DNA from: Bostrychus sinensis
Taxonomy: Eukaryota > Chordata > Actinopteri > Gobiiformes > Eleotridae
NCBI GenBank assembly: GCA_020698575.1
Contig: CM036252.1
Span: forward strand, 26,985,206-27,049,205
DNA: 64,000 nt
Reading direction: 5' to 3'
The stretch's first letter is position 1; each line of letters starts with the position of its first letter. Position numbers and translations under genes: made by a program. Shown one piece after another: positions 10,901 to 22,900 of the stretch. The notes under the pieces were generated by a model that worked only from the letters and a program-made list of their open reading frames with translations, did not search any database and was not told the DNA's origin.

Positions 10901-13900
10901 TTTGGCCTATTCGGCGACGCTGTCGTCCTGAGGTTCAGGGAGGCCAAACGCTATGAGGAGGCATTCGTGAACTTCATCCCTCGTCAGCCACTCAGTCCCA
11001 GCCAGGTCCAGCTTCTTCCCGGCGTGCTGCCCAAAAGGAGAGTGCAGCGGAACATCTGGGACTGAGACTCAACGCCTAGGAAAGCATTCTCTCTCCTGCC
11101 CAGAGAACCATGCATCTGGGTGTGGTCTGGGATTCCGCCGACATGCAGGCGCGTCCATCTCCTGCTCGGGTGGAATCCATTTTGAGAGCACTGAGAGAAG
11201 TCAAACTAGACCAGGAAGTCGCTATGCGCTCTTTTCAAACAATTTTGGATCTCAAGGCAGCTGCGTCCAGAGTGGTTCCTTTGGGCCTTTTGCACATGAG
11301 ACCATTTCAGCTGTGGCTCCGAGCCAGGGGATTTCATCCAAAAGCCAATCTCCTGAGGCGAATAAGGGTTACGCGCCGTGGGCTTCATACCCTGTCTATG
11401 TAGTTCAGACCCCGGTTTCTCACTCTGGGTCCCCCTCTAGGTCCCTGTTGTCATTACAAAATGCTGACGACAGACGCATCCCTTACGGGCTGGGGCACAG
11501 TCCTAGACAGCTGTCCAGCTCAAGGTTTATGGGGGAACCATCATCTCATGAGGCACATCAACTGCCTCGAGATGAAGGCCATATTTCTGGCTCTGAAATA
11601 CTATCTCCAACAGCTCAGGGGTTACCATGTTCTGGTGCGCATGGACAGCACAGCAGTGGTCCAGTATAAATCACCAGGGCGAACTGTGTTTGCGCGGGAG
11701 CTTCTGCTCTGGGCTCAGGACAAGTTACTCTCATTAAGAGAGCCTATAGGCCCCGCCTATAGGTGTCAGAGCTCAAAAAAAAAAATGAAGTGCAAGTTTT
11801 GAGTCATTTAACATTTTCATAAGCCAATTAGGCATTATATGTGTAAGAATGTGCAAATTTGCATATATTTCAAAACACAAAATCTGAATATTGGATAGAG
11901 CCAGGTTTAAAATTCTTGATTCATGTTGTCCACATGGGACAGAAAAAAGGCTTTTGGCTGATTTTGTCTTTTAGTAAATTAGAAAATACTGACAATAGCC
12001 GAAAAAAAATAATCTTGTTTAAAAGAGTAAAATGCTCAGGAAATCAGGCTAGGAATTATATCTCAACAAATTCTTTGGTAAAAGCCTTCAAAATATGGTT
12101 AAGTGCAAGACTGGAAAATTGGGTGCTTGTTGGAGTTACTAAAGTGGAGATATCTGACTCAGAGTGTGAGAAAAACTAATTTTGAGAAAACTGCCTTTGA
12201 AATGTATATTTACAATAGAAATCTTTGACACTTGTGACTAAATGTATTCATCCAAACACCTTACTATGTAATCCTGACATTTTCTTTGTTTCAGTGCTAA
12301 AACCTCTTGTTAAAAAAGCAAAGTGGCCTAAAACCTAAACTTGAAAAAATTAATTTTGCCTGAAGTGTCTCGCCTTAATGCTTTTTATTAGACAGTCTTA
12401 TTTAATGTTGGTTACACATTTTGTATGTTGTAGCCAGTTGCTTTTTAGTATAGACACAGACTAAGGAACATATACTTCATATTTGACCAGTGTTCAAACA
12501 TCCATATCTTTAAAAGTGTATTTTGGAAACATTTCTCCACAAAAATTTGTGGAAGATTCATCTAACAATGTATGCTCAAAACAGACAAACTGACCACTGC
12601 TGTTGAAGAAGCACATTCATATTTCTTTAAATGAATGCTTCGGACATCTATTCAGTATCATAAATTAATAAGTAAACTCTTCATTTACACTTATTTATAC
12701 AAAACAGAATGTCCCCACAGGGCTACCGTAAGGTGTGGAATTGCAATCTGTAATTTCACCATCAAAAGTCACATCCAGGCCTTAAACTCCACAACTATGG
12801 CAGCTTCATAGGGTCAAATTTCAAAACATATCCTTGAATGATTTTTGGATGGCATACACATTATATTGCATTGTCTATGAAATTATTAGTGGTACCTTGC
12901 AGTGAATCACAAAAACTAATTTTAAAACGTCTACAATGACAAAGTGCAGTGTCCCTACAGCCATCATTTCTATAGTAACAGATATCTGCTGTGACAGTGT
13001 TTGTCTGCTGCCTGGATCTGCTCCGGTGACTGCTCGAGCCATTCCAGTGATATGTGAGTAGCAGACGTCTCTCTCATAGACATGGGTTATTTGTAACTTA
13101 TTTGTTTTTTACAGACAAATAAGGCTAACTGAACGTAGAGCTCAATAAAAGAGGGTACATGTGGGCGACAGTGAGGGATGGCTGAGATACCCCTCTGTGA
13201 GCGCTGATGTATAGCTGTCTGCTCTGACAGCACAGATGGACCAATACACCTGAAAAACTTCAATCCCGTCAGAATTCAGCCTGACCTTCCTCCAACTATG
13301 GTTATTCTGGGCTTCAACCTAGCCTAATAAGAAAAATAGCTGTGTTCAAAAGAACCTCCTCCTCCCTAACCCCTCAATCATCATCATAGGTATAAAAAGA
13401 TCTCTTTGTGAAACATATACATTTCGCCATTTGAATGAATATATCTATTTTACGTTTTCCCATTGCGTAACAGCAAGTTTCCAAACTTGATCTCAAACTG
13501 TGAAATACACTGTATTTCCTAAAGTATTAGCTCACCTGCCTTGACAGGCGAATTAACTTAAGTGACATCCCATTGTTAATCCTATAGGGTTTAATATGAC
13601 ATCGGCCCACCCTTTGCATCTATCTACATCAGACAGCTACATGACTGATGTTCTTGTCCAACGTCAGACACTGATGTTGGATGAGAAGGCCTGGCTTGCA
13701 GTCTTTGCTCTATCTCATCCAAAAGATGTTCTCTCGGGTTGAGGTCAGGACTCTGTACAGCCCATTCACCTCCTTCCACACCAAACTCACTCATCCATGT
13801 CTTTATGGACCATGCTTTGTGCACTGGTGTACAGTCATGTTGGAACAGGAAGTGGCCATCCCCAAACTGTTGCCAAAAGGTTGGGAGAATGGAATTGTCC

Positions 13901-16900
13901 AAAATATCTTGGTATGCTGAAGCATTCAGAGTTCCTTTCACTGGAATTAAGGGGCCAAACCCAGATCCTAAAAACAAACCCACACATAATCCCAATTCAG
14001 TTATTTGGGTGGGTGAACGAATACTTTTGGAAATATAGTGTATATACATTTCGCCATGTGGACCAATGCATCTATTTCACATTTTGTTGCAGTTTTAAAC
14101 CACCACAAACTAGAAGGCGCAGAAAACACTTTCTCTCTGTTGTCAATACCTGGATGTTTTCAACCTCAGTTACCTAAATATAGAATATGTAATTAGCAGA
14201 AGCAGCCAAAAGATTGATTATGGGACATGGGGTTTTGTCTCCAAAAGCATTGGTGAATTAGAAAGGTGACAATTTAACATTTTGACACTGATGGGAAAGA
14301 AGCCATCGTTCAAACTCCTAAATGAAAGCTTGTGTGGCTTCAATACTTGAAGACTATGAAATTAAGACCTTTGAAGAAATGTTATAAAATAGGGTTGTAA
14401 GTGCCAAAGGCTGTAATGTTGCATTTTATCTCAAGAAGTTCGGCAAAGTCGGGCATTTTGTTTCCTAATGTCAAAAAAAATGTGAAGTCAGAGTCTCTGA
14501 AATGACAATTAGACACCAAATTATGAAATGTATACGTTTTACAATGTGGCCCAATGTATCTATTTTACATTTTGATGTGAGACTGGGTTGTCATAGGCGT
14601 GCGCAATGTGGTAGAAACTAGTTTCATCAAATAGTCTGGTACAAAATGGCATTAAAGAGGTAGACTTAGCCAGGTATGTTCCAAGTCTTTGCCATGACAT
14701 CACACTATAATGGTCTACTACTTAATGTGTTACAGGTTTATAGTAAAAACAGTGTCAGATTGGATAATGTATTTGTATTGAGGCAAGCTAAAGTCTAAAG
14801 TCCCTGCTTACCACTTTGCAGGTGATGGTTTTCCCGTTCATGTCTGTAGCCGGGGGGCTCAGGTGTTCCCAGTCCCGTCCCTTGTTGTAGGTGATGACGG
14901 TGGTCACTTTACCGTTCATCTTCTGATTGGCCAGGAACACACCTTTGACTCCACGCACCTGGGGAGGAAGAGCAATATGAGTATCAGTACTTTTTACCTC
15001 CTCATTGATGAAAAAGGCAGTTTTAGTAAGTTATTTCAATTTTCAGGTCTAAAGAACTTTAAATAAGAAGAGATTAAGTAAGTTGGAGGCTAATTTGATT
15101 GCATGTCAGTTTCCATGTTTGTGCAAAGGTCTATTTCTAATTGTTCTCAAACTGTGGTGCGGGTACTTTTAGTGGTATGTGTGCTTCTTCTGGTGGTACT
15201 CAGGAGTCTTTTCACTCTTTTGCAGTGCAAGTCCTGAATTAGTTTAATTTAGAGACAGACAATCCTTTAGCTTTAGTTGGGGCCAGTCCTGGTTCAGACT
15301 TGATGTAGTCTCTGGTTCAGATCTCATTTAATCTTGGTTTAAACATGGTTCAGTCTGGAATTAATCATACTTTTGTTGGGTTTAGTTTTTGGTTGGTTCA
15401 GTCCTGGTTTAGAATTTGTTTAGTCTTGATTTAGTACTAGTTCACTCTTGATTTTGTCCTGGTATTTTTCTGGTTTAGCCCTGGTTTTGGCCTGGTGTTG
15501 TCCTTGTTTAGTCCTGCTTTACTCCAGAGTTTAGCCCTGGTTTAGTCCTGGTGTTTTCCTGATTTAGCTCTGGTTTAGTCCTGGTATTTTCCTGGTTTAG
15601 CCCTTGTTTTTTCCTGGTGATTTTATGGTTTTGTCCTGCTTTAATCCTGGTTTAGCCCTGGTTGTGTCCTGATGTTTTCCTGCTTTAGTCCTGGTTTAGT
15701 CCTGCTGCAGACCGTGGCCTTGTCCTGGCATCAGCAGTCAAACCTGCTCCACCCCAGCACACTATGGGTTGGAGCCATGCATCATTGTGGAGGGTGAAAG
15801 GTAAGCACTGACACAGGACCGCAGGTTGTAAAAGTTTAATTCGCTCAAATCAATATGACTGTACAATACCACGGCTCTTGTGGCAGAAGAAGACAGATGT
15901 TTAAAGGCAGCAGACTCTGGCGGACATGTCCTCCAGTCTCTTACGTAACTCATGTCTCGCTATTGTTCAATGCTTTTCTCTCTGACTCAATCTCTGTCTT
16001 TATTTATGCCTAAGGTCTTCATCCCCATCGACTGAATCGTTATCTCCATCTTATTTTTATGATGAGCTGGGGGTGAGTTCTGCAACAGTGGTCGAAGGTT
16101 TCATCAAGATTTCCTTCCTTTTTTCTCCCATTTATCTCAGGTCTTTACAGAACAGAAACAATGCAGTACTCAGGCCTAGCAGTATACTGTACTTCTACAT
16201 TAGCTAAGTTCAGCTTTTATGAACTTAGCTAATGTAGAAGACATCTGTTAGTTCCAGTTCTGCCCTCAAGCTACACTACCACAGATTTTCTTTAAAAAAC
16301 AGTCAGCATAACATTTTCTGTTGGTTTTAAGACCATTCACCATTGCTAACATTCCTAACACATCAAACTGAAGTTTAGAGCTAACATTGTTGCCTTGAGC
16401 TCAACACAAGGCTCCTGTAATACCACAATTCTTTACCTCTTTCTTAAAGGAGATATATTAAGCAAAGTCAATTTTTTTAAAGCTTTCTATCATGTTATAA
16501 TGTTGTTCCCTCATCAAAAACATACCTGGAGTTGTGTTTTGTTTCATTCACGCCTGTTCAAGTAATCCTTTGGTGCTGAGTTTCTGAGGACTTAGAAGAA
16601 CGCTCAGTTCAATGAACCTCCACCCACTCCAGGAAGCATCAATGACCAGCCCTCTACATCCAGACTGCTCTTATTCCTTTATCCAAAAAAAAAACGGTGT
16701 ACAGCTCTGTTTCCACTGATTCCTCTCAGACATTTTTCATTTCGTAGTAAAATAGCATCTTACAACAAGTTTAAGGAAGTAAAAAGCTTTTATTATTTGT
16801 TTCTGTTTAAACAACTTCTTAAAGCTTCTTCATAGCAGTCGAAAAGTATTTATTGGAAACACTTTATTCTAGTCAGATAATGTGTTTAAAGTTTGTAAAA

Positions 16901-19900
16901 CATACTGAGATTGCTTTTACAGCATAATAAAGCCTCATTGAAAAATCATTAATGGCAATGGAGTATTTATCCAGATTTATGACTTTTTTTGTAAGTAAGC
17001 AGACCTAGCCAGACCTTATGTGTTTGACAATAGCCTGGTACGCGCTGAGCATTCTCTAACTGTTAAAATCCTTAAAAAAATAAGCATTTTTGATTATCAC
17101 AATGAGTTGAATATTGTTGTTTTTTATTCAAATACAGCTTTTCTGAACCCAATACTATTAAAAGAATACACCTTATTGTCTATTTTGTACTTTTAGGAAA
17201 TGTTTAATGGCCAGACTAAATTTCACAACAAAAGCTGCAGCTGTGGTCAGATTTTCCAATGTGATATGCAACCTTTAAAAGTGTTGGTTGTAGGCAGTGT
17301 GTGTCAGTAGAAACTCAGCCAGAAGTAGTGTAGTATCTAAATATCTTATGCAATGCAATATATATTTCTCTGTAATATATAATCTGACTTGGGCCTGAAT
17401 TATTAAGTCATTCACCAGTTCTGTCTGTGAGCTGAAACCTAGTCCATACTTTCCTTGAGGCATTACCTTCAGTTTGAAGAAATCAGATATGTGTAAGCAA
17501 CTCCAAATCAATGACTGAGCTGCTGGGTATGAGGTTAATAACGCTGTTACAGAATCTGACTGGGATGTCTGACTGTGCACGCAAATTCATCTTTAGGTTT
17601 GTTCAAAATTCTGAAATTGGAAAAGGAGCCTACTTTGTCGAAACATGTCAAACAAGCTATAGACCAATGCCAAGAATTTTAAGAACTCAGTCCTTCCTCA
17701 GACAAACCCACTGGACATTGGACAATGCTAATGAAAACAATCAGAGAACCAGTTATCCTTCATTCATTAAATTTAGCATAAGTTATATCTCCAATGCTAA
17801 GTAAAACAGATTCCCAAAGCTAAATTACTATCTCTTGTGGTATCTGTGGCCTTGTTTGTGATCTCACCTCCAGTATATCGATGATGGTGTTCTCCTCGGG
17901 CTGCTTAGTGCTCCGGACATTCTCCAGGACTATAGAGTAGTAAACCCCCTGTGGGTCGGACTGGTACAGGTTATAGGTGTCAGTCTGGTACCACTCCTGC
18001 AGAGCCAAGAAGACCTGGTTCTCATCTGTGCTCACGATCTGGACGTCCTGCAACAAGACACAAATTCGTCAGCAACAAGTAGTGTGATAAAGTGTTGCAT
18101 CAGGCATTGTTTAACAGGAACTTGAAGGTCTATTTTTTTATTTCAAGACTGGGTTGGGACACAAAAGTTGGGACACCCAAATTTGCACATTTGTACAATT
18201 GGGTACAAAAAATAAAGAAAAGGCTGCGGTGCTTTTAGCGCGCTCTGAGCGTCTCCCTCCACACAGACCAACACTGTCTTTTCTCATCAATATTACTGTA
18301 TTTTATTTAAGGCTGCTTCTTTTAGATGCACTGCTATTATACTTTATCTGGTTTTGAGAATGATAATAATTGAGTTATAAATAAAATCAATTAATCTTTA
18401 GCTAAATTCAACAAATGTATGCCATCTTCTCAGTTGCTTTTGTAGATTTATACTTCAGTTCAATAAGGTCTTACTTTAGCAAACACAAAAAGAGCTTTAT
18501 TATTCTTTGAATTTTAATCTGCACATGTAATTACTGGCAGACAGCTAAAACAAACTCTAATGAAAAAAGTGCCATTTCTCATGTGTGACTGTGATATCTC
18601 AGATTCAGAATCTGTCTGACAGATAAATGTTTATGTTGTTACTACAGATGTTCAGAAAGGGACCGGTTCAGTTCCACCTTATTTACTTTGACTCCATTAT
18701 TAATTATGTTTTATATTGTTAATATTTAGTTTGAGAATGACAATGTTTCCATATAATTTCATTCTCTACTTAAAAATGTTTTATATTAATTTCTGGCTGT
18801 TGTTGTAATCTAAAGAGAGAATGTCCTGCCAGGGGCTGCCAGGTGCCTTTTTTAAAATTGGAGAGACTGGGTCAGTCAGGTTCACAGGGGAGGAAAAACT
18901 GAACAGTTATTAAGTCAAAGACTAAAATAGCCATTCATATGAATATGTGAATCTATTATCTCTGACAGGGACAGACAGTTTGAGAGTGTGCTATGCATAA
19001 CTATGGATAACTTTCCTGTAGAAAACTGTATTTCGTATTTACATTGATTTCAGATTAAGAAACAACAAGAGTTAATTAAATATTCATATATTAACAGATT
19101 ATTCAATTATTTGTATGTCAAGCCCTGTATTATATCGTCATTTATCGTTATCGTGATAAATACCAAAATATATCGTGATATCACTTTAAGCCCATATCGC
19201 CAATGCCTAGTTCTGGTTCACAATTCTTTTGTAAGTCCCAAAAAAAGTTTGGTAAACATTGTATTTTTGCCACTGTGAAGTTGGAAGTGATCATATCTGA
19301 AATAAGGTCACAGTTCAGAAAGTGAGAAGTGTGATCATCAAAAAACATAAAAGTGGTGCTAGCTAGTGATGCTAAGAGCCAGAACAGGAACATACTCCCA
19401 CAATGCTGTTATCTTGATTATGTCCACACAGTTCATGTGGTCTGAGTATTTACCAGTAGTGCTAAAAGTTTGTAGCGCTAAATGCTAATAAACCCTGCTG
19501 CATTGTGTTTTCTTGGTAACTGTGGCTCCTGACGCCACACAAACTTATCATAGACTGTGAAGTTAAAACCAGAGCAGTGCTGTGTTTGGTGAGATGCTCC
19601 TGCTGCTCGCCCAGTTTGGCTGCAGCCTGAGAAAAATCAAGTGCTCCTTTTGCTTTTCCTGCCTCCCAGTCACTGCACCTCACACATAAAAATTAGGCTT
19701 GTTTGAGATGAGCAAGGCAGACCTAGATACGATCGCCGTTGATCGGTGCGCAGTGCATGCTGGGTTAGTTTTGTGTCCAAGATGCCACGGACTCGCTCTG
19801 ACGTAACCTGTGTGCTGGTAACGGGAATCTCGTGGGAGCAAGGCGAACACAGTTTTTGAGTGAGGCGAGCGCAGTTACTCTCCACCGACTGTGGCCGTCT

Positions 19901-22900
19901 GCATGGACTACAAACACTTAATGCATGATGGGAAATGGTGTCCTGTCCACATGTACACTGACAGTTGATTGGGTCCAAGTTATGTTTTGATCAGAAAGGT
20001 GACGCCCTGACGTTCGGCTGCCTCCTCCTCCCAACTTTACATAAACTAGTCCTCTACAGTTGATATCTACAAATGCTTTAAATGTGACTGAAAGTGTCCA
20101 GGGTGTTGTCAGATATGGATCACATGAATAATAAATTTTCTCTTTGAGAAAAGATTCATAATCATCCATTTAATATTTTAAGACTAAGCTGCAAATTCTG
20201 CAACAGAAGCAGCCTCATCTCTTTGTTTTGATCTTAAAAGTGTCAATCAGAGGAGTCCGAAGGAAACAGGAGAGTTCACAAACTCTTAAAATAATATTAA
20301 TAAGAAAATACTTCAAACAAACACAAGCTCTGTCCTTCCAACGAGACGCTGCGTAATCTGTGGCTCTCCATGCTGTTCTCGGCTCGTGAACTGTCTGACT
20401 TGATTTCAGGCGCTTTTCCCCGCCTCTGCTGCAGCCGCCTGTTCTTGCCTACAATCCAGGCGAGGCACAGTTCATCTCAAACAAGCCTCACCTGTGGCTC
20501 ACTGCTCAGGTGTTTGGACAAAGAGGACGTTCAGCTTGGCTTCAACAAAAGACACAGCTGGCAGGCCAAAATGTACATTTAAATTTGTATCTTCTGAGTT
20601 TCTTTAGTATTCATTTAAAACTATTGGCTTAAAATATGTGAATAATTTAGTTTATAAACATCAATTTGTTAAAAACTATTTGATTAAATCCTAATTTCAT
20701 AATGAGTATATATTAAAGTTAAAAAGTTACTTTAAATAAATAATTGAATGTTTAATTTAAAAGTATTGTTTCATTAACTGTGATTTAAATTGTAATATTT
20801 AAAATTTGCTTATTAAAATGAATGTGTTATGTTTTTCAAGTTTATTGTGCATTTTGTGTCTTTGTAGGTTATCAACCTACTCTGCTTAATCAATCTACAA
20901 TGTTTCTGTCTACTAATGTCATCCTGCCACTAAGAAATGACGACAAACAAACTGAAACATCCAACAATAAATGAAAACAAGTAATAAATGCAATTAAAAT
21001 GAGTGAGTTGTCCAAGCGTCCTTTTGTTTGACGCCAGCCACTTCAAGTTTGGGCAGGAGCTGAATACATAAAATAAATAAATAAATAAATAAATAAATTT
21101 GACAGTGACCACAGCAGTTTCTCTTTAAAAGTTTACGACAGAAGAGTGAAAAACAACCAACAAACAAGCGCTGCCGAACACCTCTCTGACCTTAATCTGT
21201 TCAATTAAACTTTTCAATTACATTTTATTTCTATATCCCAATATCACAACAGCAGCTGCCTCACTTCACAAACAATTAGTCACACAATCAAACATAAACA
21301 CACAATCAAGCAAATGTAAACATAAATAATCAGACATAAACAATAACTAAACTTAACAGTCCCAGGACATCCTGTCTTTAGACCCTCCTTCTCGGTACAG
21401 AAAAACTCCTAAAAAACCCAGCTGCTGGAAAGTCAGCTACACAGTATGCTACATGCAGAAATAGTCTGGCAATGTACCACACAATGAGTAGTCTCAAAGC
21501 TGTTTCAAGATTAGCAAGTCTGTCGTTCAAAGACGATTATCTACTCAGCTCTTCAGATTCCTTCTATGTACTAACTATCGAAATTGTTTGAGTTGGTATC
21601 GGAGGAAAGAAAGACCCCAGTTTGTTGAATGTTCCAAACACACTTCAAATATAAAACCACTGTGCTAAAAACAAATTGGCTGAGGCATGGAAAACCTTTA
21701 TCAATGCTGCGACTGTTCTGGCAGCTCAGAAAAAAATTGTTAGCTTTTCTTGTCGGAGCTGGTGAGCCGCTAACGCAAATGTCTCCCATCTCTCAGACTG
21801 CAGAGCGACTCAGCACTTTCTGTTTTAGACTGATTACATTTACATCACATTTGGAGATAAAGCCGTCTGAACTGAGGAGGGGAGTGTGGCTCCAATCACT
21901 GAAACACGGCCATTTGCTTTGGAAAACAACTGCTGGCTAAATGAACCACAGATTTACGACTGGGTTCAGAGAGAACAGTTCTTATGTAATAAATACATGA
22001 TTTAAGAGTCACCGCGAGGAGCAGAGACTGTGTTGTGTATTGGAAGTACCTGAGTACACTTAGCAACAGATTTTAGAAATACTTCACAAAGGTTATTGTT
22101 ATGAAGAGCTCCATAAAATAATACACTGTATGTGTGGTAATGAAACAAAACAAATAATGATATCAAGTCTTTTATAGAAAGAAAGTTCCTTTCAGATGCT
22201 CCCTTTCAATGAGGGCTTCCCACTGTGAATTATTTGCATGGATACATTTGGCATATAGTTTGACATCAGTTACCCTCCCTGACACAATGCTCTCTATTTA
22301 TCCAGGCTTGGGATAGGCACAATTTGTGGCTTGCAGTTTAGAGCCCCTGACCTCCTGCACCAGCGACAGGGGCACTATTATGAAGGTTGTTTTTGTCATT
22401 ATTACAAAATCTTTTTTTAGCTAATGAATTTATGTAAATGAATTTTTTGGAAGTTAAATTTTGTGAACTTAATTTTTTTTACTTCAAATGCTGATGAAAA
22501 TTTCAGTAAATAAAATTGCCTAAGCCAAATCCAGCATATGAAATCATCTCAATGTCAATGTTAAAAACAAACAAAATAAAACTTCAGTGTAAAAAAAAAA
22601 AGAGAAAAAAAAAAAGACAAATTGAACTAAGCCAGCCAATCAGGTTTTAAGTTTACAGTCATGTGACATGGCTCTTTCAATTTGTCATGACAAGCTGGCT
22701 ATAGTTCTGCTAATCTGCGTACACTGTATTTTATTACACTGAATTTTTATACACTGGATTGAAAACACTGTTTTGGTTCATTAAATTTTCATCAGACTTT
22801 GAAGTAAAAGAAATCAGTTCACAAAATTCAACAGCAAAAAATTCTGTTAAAATTCTGCATAAATTTAATTCGATGTCCTCCCCGTGTTCTCTGAGTTCTC

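Larger units (their letters stand above)
9186..14811. other. Intron between sorcs2 exons g and h
   Basis: 5.6 kb intron with a SINE (9636-9735), a hAT-like end plus minisatellite (9743-9935), a DIRS remnant (about 9950-11790) and a Tc1 deletion derivative (13508-14040). The stretch 11800-13500 is AT-rich and holds no gene; near 12705-12800 it contains a short dispersed repeat also seen at 25812 and 39270. Confidence 0.85.
14959..17867. other. Intron between sorcs2 exons f and g
   Basis: 2.9 kb intron containing a hAT-like end plus minisatellite (15140-15720), a perfect inverted repeat (16192-16240) and a minus-oriented TTAA MITE (16448-16790). The rest, 16800-17867, is AT-rich with no recognised content. 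Confidence 0.85.

Noticed and set aside
11742..11762. Repeated CCTATAGG as a recombination site
   Set aside because: Possibly part of a DIRS terminus, but too short to support any claim on its own.
16192..16240. microRNA precursor
   Set aside because: The stem has only 21 pairs with a 7-base loop, shorter than a typical pre-miRNA stem, and no flanking stem extension.
19120..19210. TATCGTGATA-rich stretch as a protein-binding array
   Set aside because: It matches the look of a common fish repeat (ATATCGTGATATCAC and CATATCGCC); only a fragment is present.
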